A DNA stretch of 64,000 bases. It comes from Janthinobacterium rivuli (GTDB lineage: Bacteria > Pseudomonadota > Gammaproteobacteria > Burkholderiales > Burkholderiaceae_D). The position numbers were made by a program, and so were the translations under genes. The stretch is from contig NZ_WFLJ01000025.1 in the NCBI RefSeq assembly GCF_009208735.1, positions 21,008-85,007 on the forward strand. Direction: 5' to 3'. Positions 24,444 to 33,245 of the stretch are shown here, in pieces (the stretch's first letter is position 1; each line of letters starts with the position of its first letter). A model generated the notes under the pieces. The model made no database searches. It saw nothing but the letters and a program-made list of their open reading frames with translations, and was not told the DNA's origin.

Positions 24444-25616
24444 TTAGTTTCCTTTACCGGCAACGGCGGTGCTGCTGCTGGCCACGGCGGCGGCAGGCAC
24501 GGCCTTGGCGGCCGTCAGCTCCACTTTCTGTCCATCCTTGAAGGTAGAGCCCGGCGTGCGCAGCACGGTGTCGCCGCTGGCCAGGCCGCTTTGCACTTCC
24601 CACTGGCCCGTGCGCACGTCGCGCGCGCCGATGCGCAAGTTGACTTTATGCAAAGCCTTGTCCTTGACCTTCCACGTGTACGTCACGTCGCCCGCCTTCA
24701 CCAGGGCCGAGTCGGGGATCATCAGCGCGCTGACGGTTTCCGTCTCGATGCGCCCTTCCGCATACAGGCCGGCCACGCGCGGCTGTTCCTTGTCGTTGAA
24801 GTCGACCAGCACGGCCACCTGGCGCGTGACGGCGTTGGCGGCCGGATCGACGCGGCGCACCTTGCCCGCGAAATCCTGGCCTGGATAGCCATTGATGCGG
24901 AACAGCACGGGCTGGCCCACCTTGACGACGCCGATCTTGTCGGCCGACACCAGGCCTTCGAGGCGCATGCTGGTCGGATCGATGACCTTGATCAATTCCT
25001 TGCCGATTTGCGCCGTATCGCCATTCGATACCTTGCGCTCGCTCACGATGCCGTCGAACGGCGCGCGCACGAGGGTGCGCTGCAGCTGCTGGCGGGCTTG
25101 CACGGCGCGGCTTTTCGCGGCGGACAAATCGCTTTGCGCATTGTTGCGGCGGATTTCCGCGTCTTCCAGCGCCTGCGTCGACGTCATGCCCGAGGCGCGC
25201 AGGGTTTTCATGCGCTGGAACATGCGTTCGGACTGCTCCAGCACCTGGCTGGCGGCGCGGCTGGCTTCCTCGGCCGAATTGAGGCTGTCGCGGATGGACG
25301 TTTCGTCCAGGCGCACGAGCACGTCGCCCCGCTTGACGACTTCACCGTTTTCCTTCATGACCTGGATCACCACGGCCGACACTTCGGCGCGCAAGTCCGC
25401 GTTGCGCTCGGGCTGCACGGAACCGGTGATGACGGGGCCCGACGCCAGCGCATTGCTCTGAATGGTCAGCAGGTCTTCCGGGGAAACCAGCAAATTGACG
25501 GCAGCGCCCGCCTGTTCCTTGCCATTCTTGCCGCCCTTGCCGGGATCTTTGGACTCTTTGCCGCAGGCGGCCAGGGCAGAAGCGATTGCCAGAACAAACA
25601 GGGTTTTGCGCAACAT
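24444..25616 (-). CDS. RND efflux membrane-fusion (adaptor) lipoprotein
   Basis: 390 residues with a lipoprotein signal peptide (lipobox ALAAC, Cys at about 18). The order is that of HlyD/AcrA adaptors: a barrel-sandwich half (SAVVIQVMKENGEVVKRGDVLVRLD), an alpha-hairpin (about 105-190, with a SEEASRAASQVLEQSERMF-like heptad pattern), the second half-motif TLVRAPFDGIVSERKVSNGD, a beta-barrel and a membrane-proximal domain (IGARDVRTGQWEVQSGLASG). A CCGGAG site precedes ATG 25616. It links the RND pump to an outer-membrane channel encoded elsewhere. Confidence 0.94.
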   Translation of the reverse strand: MLRKTLFVLAIASALAACGKESKDPGKGGKNGKEQAGAAVNLLVSPEDLLTIQSNALASGPVITGSVQPERNADLRAEVSAVVIQVMKENGEVVKRGDVLVRLDETSIRDSLNSAEEASRAASQVLEQSERMFQRMKTLRASGMTSTQALEDAEIRRNNAQSDLSAAKSRAVQARQQLQRTLVRAPFDGIVSERKVSNGDTAQIGKELIKVIDPTSMRLEGLVSADKIGVVKVGQPVLFRINGYPGQDFAGKVRRVDPAANAVTRQVAVLVDFNDKEQPRVAGLYAEGRIETETVSALMIPDSALVKAGDVTYTWKVKDKALHKVNLRIGARDVRTGQWEVQSGLASGDTVLRTPGSTFKDGQKVELTAAKAVPAAAVASSSTAVAGKGN

Positions 25617-25798
25617 GGGTAATTCTCCGGATAGAAAGCACCAAGACCGTCCCGGCGGCCCGGATAGGGTGGCAGGCGATCACAGGCAATTATTTTTATT
25701 AAAACCACAAGCGCCAAAGTATCCATGAGCGCATCTGGGCATGTCAATCGGCGGGTTCCTGTAATGCTTTAATCAATGGATGAAACGTAGTTTTTACG

Positions 25799-25846
25799 CC
25801 CTGAAACGCAAAACCCCGCCTTCAGGCGGGGTTTTGCGTTTCAGGG
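25799..25846 (-). terminator. Long perfect bidirectional terminator hairpin
   Basis: A 22-base perfect stem with a 4-base loop, containing a CCCCGCC/GGCGGGG core followed by TTTT in both directions. It lies 9 bases beyond the stop of the DUF212 gene and upstream of the RND operon, so it terminates the former and insulates the latter. Confidence 0.85.
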
Positions 25847-25855
25847 GAAAGACGC

Positions 25856-26281
25856 TTAGCGGGCAAACACGGTGTTGATCAGGAAACCGATGGCCACGCC
25901 CGTGCACAGGCCGCCGGCAATTTCCACCAGGGTATGGCCCATGCGCTCGCGCAAGGTCTTGTGCGCGGCGCTGGCCGCCTCCCCGGCCAGGCGGTTGATG
26001 GCGGCCGCCTGCTTGCCCACGTGCTGGCGCAGGCTGTTGGCGTCGATGATGACGATGAAGGCCAAGGTCACGGCCACGCCGAAGGCGGGATGACCGATGC
26101 CTTCGCGCAAGGCGATCAGGGTGGCCATGCTGGACACGACGGCGCTGTGGTTGCTGGGAAAGCCGCCATTGCCGACCAGGCCGAACGCCCATTGCCGCGT
26201 GCGAACACTGTTGATCAGGAATTTGATCGGTCCGACCAGGATCCAGGTGATCAGGGGCGTGACGAGGTAAGCGATATCCAC
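25856..26281 (-). CDS. DUF212 / divergent PAP2-like membrane protein
   Basis: 141 residues with GTG start at 26281 behind AAGGA. The order of segments matches the DUF212 family, described as related to acid phosphatase/vanadium-dependent haloperoxidase: LVTPLITWILVGPIKFL, then GNGGFPSNHSAVVSSMATLIAL with the PSNHSA motif, FIVIIDANSLRQHVGKQ and GHTLVEIAGGLCTGVAIGFLI. It is smaller than true PAP2 enzymes but keeps the second-His segment (GHTLVEI). It could dephosphorylate a lipid or isoprenoid pyrophosphate (inference). Confidence 0.85.
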   Translation of the reverse strand: MDIAYLVTPLITWILVGPIKFLINSVRTRQWAFGLVGNGGFPSNHSAVVSSMATLIALREGIGHPAFGVAVTLAFIVIIDANSLRQHVGKQAAAINRLAGEAASAAHKTLRERMGHTLVEIAGGLCTGVAIGFLINTVFAR

Positions 26282-26517
26282 GGGGTATTCCTTCTTATAT
26301 ATATGTAGAGAGTCTGTCAGGGGGGACAGGCGCGCCGCAATTATCGCAGATCGGCCGCGCCAGCAGAACTGTCTGTCGTCAACCTATAAAACGCCGCCCC
26401 CGGCGGCAACTAATATAAAATCATGGCATATACAACAATTGACGTATATCAACACTGAGTGCGGCGCGCACAGCGGCGCGGATCATCAAACGTCTTAACA
26501 CTTGCAACGGGGTACTC

Positions 26518-27600
26518 ATGCGGCATTTCAGAATTTCCTTTTTAGTCACTTTTGTCCTCATGGCGGTGTCCGGCTGGTGGGGTTACAGCCATGGCGGCGT
26601 GCCGGGCATGATCCAGGCGCTGTGGATCACGGGCGTGCTGGGCGTCATGGAAGTGTCGCTGTCGTTCGACAATGCCGTCGTGAATGCCTCGGTCTTGCGT
26701 CACTGGAATGAATTCTGGCAAAAACTGTTCTTGACGGTCGGTATCCTCGTGGCCGTCTTCGGCATGCGCTTGCTGTTTCCGCTCGTCATCGTATCGGTGG
26801 CCACGGGCCTGGGCCTGGTCGACGTATGGACCATGGCCACCACCACGCCGGACGTATATGCCAAGCACCTGACGGACAACCATGCGCAAGTGGCGGCCTT
26901 CGGCGGCGCCTTCCTGTTGCTGGTGTTCCTGAACTTCCTGTTCGACGACGAGAAGGAATTGCACTGGCTGGGCTGGGCCGAGGAAAAAGTCAACGCGCTG
27001 GGCACCGAAAGCCTGGCCGTGCTGATCACCATGGGCGCCGTGGCCGCCTGCGTGGCGATGGGCCCTGCGGAACAAAAATACAGCGTGCTGGCCTCGGGCA
27101 TCGTCGGCATCGCCGTCTACATCGGCGTGAACTGGATCAGCGGCTTGCTGGAAGAAGGCGAACCGGACTTGCAGGATGACGCGGAAGAAGGCGCCGCGCC
27201 AGCGAAAAACGGCAATGGCGACCTGGTGAAAACGGTGGCGCGCGGCAGCATCGGCGGCTTCCTGTACCTGGAAGTGCTCGATGCCTCGTTCAGCTTTGAC
27301 GGCGTGATCGGCGCGTTCGCCATCACCAACGACGTCGTCATCATCATGCTGGGCCTGGCCATCGGCGCCATGTTCGTGCGCTCGATGACGGTGTTCCTCG
27401 TGCACAAGGGTACCCTGGACGAATTCGTCTACCTCGAGCACGGCGCCCATTATGCGATCGGCATCCTGGCCTTGATCATGCTGGCGTCCGTCAAGTACCA
27501 TATTCCGGAGTGGTTCACGGGCCTGTCGGGCGTGGCCTTCATCCTGGTCTCGCTGTGGTCATCCCTGCGTTATCGCAAACGGCACGCGGCACAAGCTTGA
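26518..27600 (+). CDS. DUF475 TerC-like integral membrane protein
   Basis: 360 residues, about nine membrane segments. Two acidic intramembrane motifs typical of the TerC/DUF475 superfamily are visible: EVSLSFDNAVVNA (about 43-55) and EVLDASFSFDGVIGAFAI (about 252-270). A cytoplasmic acidic loop (EEGEPDLQDDAEEGAAP) lies between them. TerC proteins are implicated in metal ion export/metalation and tellurite resistance. It opens the Ter cluster and precedes terD by 100 bases. Confidence 0.9.
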   Translation: MRHFRISFLVTFVLMAVSGWWGYSHGGVPGMIQALWITGVLGVMEVSLSFDNAVVNASVLRHWNEFWQKLFLTVGILVAVFGMRLLFPLVIVSVATGLGLVDVWTMATTTPDVYAKHLTDNHAQVAAFGGAFLLLVFLNFLFDDEKELHWLGWAEEKVNALGTESLAVLITMGAVAACVAMGPAEQKYSVLASGIVGIAVYIGVNWISGLLEEGEPDLQDDAEEGAAPAKNGNGDLVKTVARGSIGGFLYLEVLDASFSFDGVIGAFAITNDVVIIMLGLAIGAMFVRSMTVFLVHKGTLDEFVYLEHGAHYAIGILALIMLASVKYHIPEWFTGLSGVAFILVSLWSSLRYRKRHAAQA

Positions 27601-27700
27601 AATCGGGGGGGCCGCCCCCATTTGAGGAAGTAATGGCACGAGCGCCTGGCGCTCATCCCATGCAGGCATGTTTAAGTAACTTACTGAAAAGGAGCACCAC

Positions 27701-28276
27701 ATGGCAATCAGTTTGCAAAAAGGCGGCAACGTCAACCTGAGCAAGGAAGCACCGAACCTGAAGAAGATCATCGTCGGCCTCGGCTGGGATCCTCGTTCGA
27801 CGGACGGCGCCACCTTCGACCTTGACGGTAGCGCTTTCCTCCTGAAAAGCGACGGCAAAGTCCGTGGCGACTCTGACTTCATCTTCTACAACAACCTGAA
27901 GTCGACCGACGGTTCCGTCGTGCACACGGGCGACAACACCACGGGCGAAGGCGAAGGCGACGATGAGCGCATCGAAATCGACCTGACCCGCGTGCCAGCC
28001 GACATCGACCGCATCAGCATCACCGTCACCATTCACGACGCCGACGCGCGCCGCCAGAACTTCGGCATGGTCTCGAAAGCCTTCATCCGCTGCCTGAACG
28101 CGGAAGGCGAAAAAGAAATCGCCCGCTACGACCTGTCCGAAGACAGCTCGACGGAAACGGCGATGATCTTTGGCGAAATCTACCGTTACAACGGCGAATG
28201 GAAGTTCAAGGCCATCGGCCAGGGCTTCAACGGCGGCCTGGGCCCTCTGGCCCGCTCGTTCGGCGTCAACGCCTAA
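27701..28276 (+). CDS. terD: TerD-family calcium-binding stress protein
   Basis: 191 residues, the standard TerD length. ATG 27701 has a strong AAAGGAG site. MAISLQKGGNVNLSKEAP is followed by VGLGWDPRSTDGATFDLDGS, the calcium-binding aspartate clusters (FDLDGSAFLL, GDSDFIFYNN, TGEGEGDDERIEIDL), and the C-terminal FGEIYRYNGEWKFKAIGQGF. TerD proteins are cytoplasmic, bind Ca2+ and accompany TerC-like membrane proteins. A terminator follows. Confidence 0.95.
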   Translation: MAISLQKGGNVNLSKEAPNLKKIIVGLGWDPRSTDGATFDLDGSAFLLKSDGKVRGDSDFIFYNNLKSTDGSVVHTGDNTTGEGEGDDERIEIDLTRVPADIDRISITVTIHDADARRQNFGMVSKAFIRCLNAEGEKEIARYDLSEDSSTETAMIFGEIYRYNGEWKFKAIGQGFNGGLGPLARSFGVNA

Positions 28277-28363
28277 TTCACGCTCGTTAAACCTGCCGGC
28301 CGCTCATCGGGCGTGCCCGCGACGGTTTTCCGAGGTGAATTGCACTTTTGTCATATCATCACT

Positions 28364-28394
28364 GCCGCCTGCACAGATCAGGCGGCTTTTTTTT
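28364..28394 (+). terminator. Intrinsic terminator after terD, abutting the next ribosome-binding site
   Basis: GCCGCCTG (28364-28371), loop CACAGAT, CAGGCGGC (28379-28386), then eight T (28387-28394). The GGAG ribosome-binding site of the following gene begins at 28395, directly after the T-run. Confidence 0.88.
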
Positions 28395-28405
28395 GGAGAT
28401 TTATC

Positions 28406-29122
28406 ATGCCAGTATTTAGTGTCACGGGCGACGTCGATCCATTCCTCCACGTCAGCATGAAACAGGGCGAAACCATCTATTGCGAATCCGATGCGATGGT
28501 GATGATGGAAACGGCGCTGGACTTGAAAGGCAAGATGACGGGCGGCCTGGGCAGCGCCATCATGCGCCGTTTCGCGAATGGCGAATCGTTCTTCCAGCAG
28601 CATATCGAAGCGGTGCGCGGCAGCGGCGACTGCCTGCTCTCGCCCACCCTGCCGGGCGCCATCGAAGTGGTCGACGTGGGCGCGCGCCAGTACCTGCTCA
28701 ACGACGGCGCCTTTGTCGCCGCCACCTCGGGCACGGAAATGAAGGTGCGCACGCAAAGCATCGGCAACGCGCTGTTCGCCCAGTCGGGCGGCTTCTTCGT
28801 CATGGAGACGGCCGGCACCGGGCAAGTGGTGGTGTCGGGCTTCGGCTCCATGTTCCAGCTCGACGTCGAGCCGGGCAAGGATGTCGTGATCGACAATTCC
28901 CACGTGGTCTGCTGGGACAATAGCCTGAAATACGAGATTTCCGTGACCACGGGCGGCGGCGCCAGCGGCGGCGGCATCGGCGGCTTCCTCGGCAATATCG
29001 TCAATAGCGTGACCAGCGGCGAAGGCATCGTGCTGCGCTTTTCCGGTTCGGGCAAGGTCTTCATCTGCTCGCGCAACCGCGACGCCTTCCTCAAATGGAC
29101 GGCGTCCGGCAAAGCCGGCTGA
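28406..29122 (+). CDS. TIGR00266/AIM24-like protein
   Basis: 238 residues from ATG 28406 behind GGAG. It has the all-beta AIM24/TIGR00266 pattern: HVSMKQGETIYCESDAMVMM, TLPGAIEVVDVGARQYLLND, GGFFVMETAGTGQVVVSGFG, and a glycine-rich turn near the end (GGGASGGGIGGFLGN). Family members are often encoded with TerD genes; the biochemical role is unknown. It lies between terD and the biosynthetic run, in the same direction. Confidence 0.88.
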   Translation: MPVFSVTGDVDPFLHVSMKQGETIYCESDAMVMMETALDLKGKMTGGLGSAIMRRFANGESFFQQHIEAVRGSGDCLLSPTLPGAIEVVDVGARQYLLNDGAFVAATSGTEMKVRTQSIGNALFAQSGGFFVMETAGTGQVVVSGFGSMFQLDVEPGKDVVIDNSHVVCWDNSLKYEISVTTGGGASGGGIGGFLGNIVNSVTSGEGIVLRFSGSGKVFICSRNRDAFLKWTASGKAG

Positions 29123-29169
29123 TTCCCCCTCCTCTATAAGGCCAGGTTAAGTCTGGCCACTTAGAATCC

Positions 29170-29191
29170 CCGCGCGCGCACCTGCGCGCGG
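29170..29191 (+). other. GC-rich hairpin ahead of the ATP-grasp gene
   Basis: CCGCGCGC (29170-29177) and GCGCGCGG (29184-29191) form an 8-bp stem 30 bases before the ATP-grasp start; a weaker GGCCAG/CTGGCC pair lies just upstream. No U-tract follows. It may modulate read-through or protect the downstream mRNA. Confidence 0.35.
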
Positions 29192-29220
29192 CTTCCCCTA
29201 TTTCCACCCGGTCCCCGTAC

Positions 29221-30258
29221 ATGCAAAGAGTCTGGTTCAACAAAACATTTTCCTCGGTCGGCACGGCCATGCGCCTGATCCGCGAAGCCGATATGGCCGC
29301 AACGGGCGGCGTGCCCCGCTATCACATCGTGTGCAGCAATACGAACGCGCACGCGGCGGCCTTACTGTCGGCCCACGAATATGCGGTCGAACCGTCGGGA
29401 CTGACGGGCCACAATTATGTCGAGTGGTGCCTGGAATTTTGCCGCGACCGCCGCATCACGATTTTCTGGCCCGGCAAGGAAGCGGGCCTGATCGGCAGCG
29501 CCAGCGCGCGCTTCGCCGCCCTCGGCACGCGCGTGCTCAGCGTGGCCAGCGAAGAGACCTTGACCCTGATGCACGACAAGGCGCGCTTCTGCGACGGCCT
29601 CGATCTGCCGATGGCGCGTCCGGCCGACTACCGCGCCGTCACCACCATCGAAGAATACGACGCCGCCTACGCCGAGCTGCGCCCGCTGCATCGCAAGCTG
29701 TGCATCAAGCCAGCGGAATCCGTGTATGCGCTGGGCTTTGCCATTCTCGATGAGGAGCGCAGCAGCGCCCAGCTGCTGCTGGCCGGCGCCGCCTACCAGA
29801 TCAATGCGCAAGAGCTGCGCAGCGGCCTGGCGCAGATGGAGTCCTTCAAGACCCTGCTGTTGATGGAATACCTCGATGGCCACGAATACAGCGCCGACTG
29901 CGTGGCCGACCAGGGCCAGCTCATTTGCGCCGTGCCGCGCAAGAAGCTGCACGGGGGCGGCAGCGGCCAGCTGATCGAGCTGCGCGCCGACTTGCTGGCG
30001 GCCTGCGACAAACTGGCGCGCGACTACCGCCTGAACGGCGTCTTCAACATCCAGTTCCGCGAAGGTGCGAACGGCCTGGCACTGCTGGAGATCAACCCGC
30101 GCATGTCGGGCGGCATCGGCATGGCTTGCGCGGCAGGCCCCAACCTGCCCTACCTGGCGCTGGCCGGTTTCGACCAGGGCTTTGACAGGCTCACCGTGCC
30201 CGCCATCCACGAAGGCATGCGCGTGGGCGAAGCCGCCTACGCCGTGGAACTGCCATGA
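29221..30258 (+). CDS. ATP-grasp ligase of the Ter metabolite module
   Basis: 345 residues. ATP-grasp features: FWPGKEAGLIGSASARFAAL in the N-terminal domain, MHDKARFCDGLDLPMARP (start of the ATP-binding subdomain), KLCIKPAESVYALGF (nucleotide-binding lysine), LLMEYLDGHEYSADCVAD, and FNIQFREGANGLALLEINPR (metal/phosphate ligands Glu and Asn). Such enzymes join a carboxylate to an amine or thiol through an acyl phosphate. It is the first gene of a run whose members overlap by 4-23 bases, so it acts in one pathway with the phosphoribosyltransferases and lyase downstream. No good ribosome-binding site is seen ahead of ATG 29221. Confidence 0.88.
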   Translation: MQRVWFNKTFSSVGTAMRLIREADMAATGGVPRYHIVCSNTNAHAAALLSAHEYAVEPSGLTGHNYVEWCLEFCRDRRITIFWPGKEAGLIGSASARFAALGTRVLSVASEETLTLMHDKARFCDGLDLPMARPADYRAVTTIEEYDAAYAELRPLHRKLCIKPAESVYALGFAILDEERSSAQLLLAGAAYQINAQELRSGLAQMESFKTLLLMEYLDGHEYSADCVADQGQLICAVPRKKLHGGGSGQLIELRADLLAACDKLARDYRLNGVFNIQFREGANGLALLEINPRMSGGIGMACAAGPNLPYLALAGFDQGFDRLTVPAIHEGMRVGEAAYAVELP

Positions 30259-31412
30259 ACCTCGTCAAGCAGCAGATGCCCACGGGCGAGCTGACCCTGA
30301 AAGTGGACGAGGCGCGCTTTCCGCTGGACTGGCTGATCGGCTTTGCCGCGCGCGCCAACGCCAAGCGCGGCTTCCTGTTCCTGTCCAAGGTGCTGGGCAA
30401 GCACTGGCCCGTCACGCCGCGCGCCATGCAAACCATCCACGACGACCTGGCCGCGCAGATCCCCCCCAGCCTGCCCGGTCCCGTGGTCTTCATCGCCATG
30501 GCGGAAACGGCCGTCGGCCTGGGCCAGGGCGTGTTCGATGCGTGGCTGCGCGCCAATCCGAATGGCAAGGCGCTGTTCTTGCACAGCTCGCGCTATCGGG
30601 TGGGCAGCGTGCCCTTCTTCGAATTCGAGGAATCGCACAGCCACGCGCCGCGCCAGTTCCTGCATTTGTCCGACGCGGCCAGCGCGCTGTTTTCCACGGC
30701 GCGCAGCCTGGTGCTGATCGACGATGAAGCGTCGACCGGCAACACCTTCGCCAACCTGGTGCAAGTGTGCCGCGCGCGCTATCCGCAGCTGGAAAAGCTG
30801 CACCTGGGCGTGATCACCAATTTCATGGGCCAGGCCGCCAACGCGGGCTTGAGCGAGCGTTTCGGCCTGCCCACCAGCATCGGCGCGGCGCTCTCCGGCC
30901 AGTACGCCTTCCAGGCCGGCGACGCGCCGGCTCCCGTGGCGGCCAGCGCGCAGCGCTTCGAGGCGAATGCGGAACGGGGCGCCAGCCCCGCCTTCGGGCG
31001 CATCGGCGTAGGACGCGCCCTGACGCCGCCGCAAGGCTTGGCGGTGCGGCTGGCGCAGGAAATCGGCGCCGGCGACTCCGTGCTGGTGCTGGGCACGGGC
31101 GAATTCATGCACCCGTCGTTCCTGCTGGCGCGCGAATTGGAAAGCCTGGGCAAGAACGTCGTGGTGCAATCGACCACGCGCTCGCCGATCTTGTCGTGGG
31201 GCGCCGTCGGCCACATCGTCCGCTGCGACGACAACTACGGCGAAGGCATCGCCAACTACCTGTACAACGTGGCGCCTGGCCAGTACCAGCACGTTTTCAT
31301 CTGCCATGAAACCCCGGCCAGCCCGGCCCTCATGCAACTCGCCGGCCAGCTCAATGGCCGCCTGTTCCACTTTCAGTCAGAGACCAAAATTGAAGAAATT
31401 CCTGTTTGTTGA
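30255..31412 (+). CDS. Phosphoribosyltransferase with C-terminal TRSP domain
   Basis: 385 residues; ATG overlaps the ATP-grasp stop (ATGA). The N-terminal 200 residues are a type I PRTase fold with the PRPP loop SLVLIDDEASTGNTFANLV (about 155-173). The C-terminal part (about 245-385) carries VVVQSTTRSPILSWG, which includes the TRSP-type signature for which this domain is named. In Ter systems this PRTase-TRSP protein is predicted to act on a base or nucleoside-like intermediate using PRPP. The substrate is unknown. Confidence 0.87.
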   Translation: MNLVKQQMPTGELTLKVDEARFPLDWLIGFAARANAKRGFLFLSKVLGKHWPVTPRAMQTIHDDLAAQIPPSLPGPVVFIAMAETAVGLGQGVFDAWLRANPNGKALFLHSSRYRVGSVPFFEFEESHSHAPRQFLHLSDAASALFSTARSLVLIDDEASTGNTFANLVQVCRARYPQLEKLHLGVITNFMGQAANAGLSERFGLPTSIGAALSGQYAFQAGDAPAPVAASAQRFEANAERGASPAFGRIGVGRALTPPQGLAVRLAQEIGAGDSVLVLGTGEFMHPSFLLARELESLGKNVVVQSTTRSPILSWGAVGHIVRCDDNYGEGIANYLYNVAPGQYQHVFICHETPASPALMQLAGQLNGRLFHFQSETKIEEIPVC

Positions 31413-32142
31413 CCTGGACGACACACTGTTCCAGACCCCGAAAAAATGCCCGGGCGAGACCGACCTGCAAGCGGCCGCTTATTTGAAAAATGGCGACGCC
31501 TGCTCGTTTACGACGGCGCGCCAGCGCGCCTTCTTTGAGTTCGCGCAAAGCGGCATGACCCTGATTCCCGCCACGGCGCGAAACGGCGACGCGTTTCGCC
31601 GCGTCGACCTGCCGTTTACCAGCTACAGCGTGCTCGATTACGGCGGCATCGTGCTGCAGCCTGGCGGCGCGCTCGACGCGGGCTGGCTGGCCCTGATGCA
31701 GGACGACATGCAGACGGCCTTGCCCGGCCTGCGGGACGCCATGCGCATCATCGACGATTTCCAGGTCAAGACGGGCATGCCCTCGCGCGCGCGCCTGATC
31801 GAAGACTACAACACGCCGTTCTACATCGTCGTCAAGGACCATGAAGCGCGCGGCGAACGCCTGGCCGACATCGAAGAGCAGGTGCTGCAACAGTGGATCG
31901 CCACCGAAGGCGCCGACTACTTCATCCACCGCAACGGCAACAACCTGGCCGTGCTGCCCAAGACCCTGAACAAGGCGCGCGCCGTGGCTTACCTGCGCGC
32001 GGAACTGGAAGCCGAACACGGCCCCATCGTCAGCTTCGGCATGGGCGACAGCCGTTCTGACGCCCGCTTCATGGCCGCCTGCGACTACGCCATCATCCCC
32101 AACGGCACCCAGCTGGCGGCACTCACGGTGGCGGCGCTATGA
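31390..32142 (+). CDS. HAD-superfamily phosphatase of the Ter module (TTG start)
   Basis: About 250 residues. Starting at TTG 31390 gives MKKFLFVDLDDTLFQT, the normal HAD N-terminus; longer in-frame options run into the upstream gene without family support. It overlaps the PRTase gene by 23 bases. Motif I is VDLDDT, a motif II-like TLIPATARN is visible, and the last motif is FGMGDSRSDARFMA. A cap region lies between, around residues 80-190. It probably removes a phosphate from a pathway intermediate. Confidence 0.87.
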   Translation: MKKFLFVDLDDTLFQTPKKCPGETDLQAAAYLKNGDACSFTTARQRAFFEFAQSGMTLIPATARNGDAFRRVDLPFTSYSVLDYGGIVLQPGGALDAGWLALMQDDMQTALPGLRDAMRIIDDFQVKTGMPSRARLIEDYNTPFYIVVKDHEARGERLADIEEQVLQQWIATEGADYFIHRNGNNLAVLPKTLNKARAVAYLRAELEAEHGPIVSFGMGDSRSDARFMAACDYAIIPNGTQLAALTVAAL

Positions 32143-33245
32143 CCGAAGGCATGCAGCATTTCAGCGGCAGCTACCGCCAGGAAGACGTGGAATTTCTGCT
32201 CACGCCCATGGCGCTCGAACCTATCCTCGACCTGGCCGAAAAAGAGCGGCTGATCCAGTCGGGCCAGCGCCACTACAGCGAAATGCTGTCGCCGGAATCC
32301 TTGCCCTCGCCCGCCTACCTGGCGCTGTTCCAGAGCGCGTTCGCGGCCAACCGCCTGCAAATGGCGCGCGACTGCCTGCGCCTGGCGGCCCTGATCGCGG
32401 CGCGCCGCACTGGCGCCATCACGCTGGTGTCGCTGGCGCGCGCCGGCACGCCCGTGGGCGTCATCCTGGGCCACCTGCTGCGCCAGGTGTTCCAGCGCGA
32501 GTGCAGCCATTATTCCGTCTCCATCATCCGCGACCGCGGCATTGATGCGAACGCCCTGAAACACATCCTGGCGCAGGGCCATGCTGCCGAATCCATCGTC
32601 TTCGTCGACGGCTGGACGGGCAAGGGCGTGATCTCGCGCGAGCTGCGCCAGACGGTGAACGACTTCAACGCGGCGCATGGCACGGCCATCGACGGCGGCC
32701 TGTTCGTGCTGTCCGATCTGGCCGGCACGGCCGCCTGCGCCGCCTCGGCCAGCGATTACCTGATCCCGTCGAGCATCCTCAACGCCACCGTCTCGGGCCT
32801 GGTCAGCCGCTCCGTGTTGAATGACGCCATCGGTCCGGACGACTTCCACGGCTGCGTGTACTACGCGCAGTTCGAACAGCACGACCAGTCGCGCACCTTC
32901 GCCGACGGCCTGGTGGCCGACGCCATGGCGGTCGCCGCCAGCAGCGGCATTCCGCTGGCCGAAGCGAGCGATGCGCCAGCCATGGCGGCCCGCTCGCAAG
33001 CCTACATGGCCGCCGCGCAGCAGCAATACGGCATCAGCGACATCAACCTGATCAAGCCAGGCATCGGCGAAGCGACCCGCGTGCTGCTGCGCCGCGTGCC
33101 CGAGCGCCTGATCGTGCGCGACACGAATGCGCCGGACGTGGCACATTTGCTGCTTCTGGCGCAGGAAAAAGCCATACCCGTCACAGTAGAACCGGCGCTG
33201 CCTTACCAGGCGGTCGCCCTCATCAGGAGCGCAGTCGATGGATAA
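32139..33245 (+). CDS. StiP-type phosphoribosyltransferase with PELOTA RNA-binding domain
   Basis: 368 residues; start overlaps the HAD stop (ATGA). The central region ALIAARRTGAITLVSLARAG and SIVFVDGWTGKGVISREL (about 150-167) fits a phosphoribosyltransferase with a divergent PRPP loop. Databases name the family 'cysteine protease StiP', but a PRTase role is the better structural prediction. The C-terminus (about 300-368: VPERLIVRDTNAPDVAHLLL) matches the PELOTA-type RNA-binding fold. Second PRTase of the module, so two ribosylation steps or two substrates are expected. Confidence 0.85.
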   Translation: MTEGMQHFSGSYRQEDVEFLLTPMALEPILDLAEKERLIQSGQRHYSEMLSPESLPSPAYLALFQSAFAANRLQMARDCLRLAALIAARRTGAITLVSLARAGTPVGVILGHLLRQVFQRECSHYSVSIIRDRGIDANALKHILAQGHAAESIVFVDGWTGKGVISRELRQTVNDFNAAHGTAIDGGLFVLSDLAGTAACAASASDYLIPSSILNATVSGLVSRSVLNDAIGPDDFHGCVYYAQFEQHDQSRTFADGLVADAMAVAASSGIPLAEASDAPAMAARSQAYMAAAQQQYGISDINLIKPGIGEATRVLLRRVPERLIVRDTNAPDVAHLLLLAQEKAIPVTVEPALPYQAVALIRSAVDG

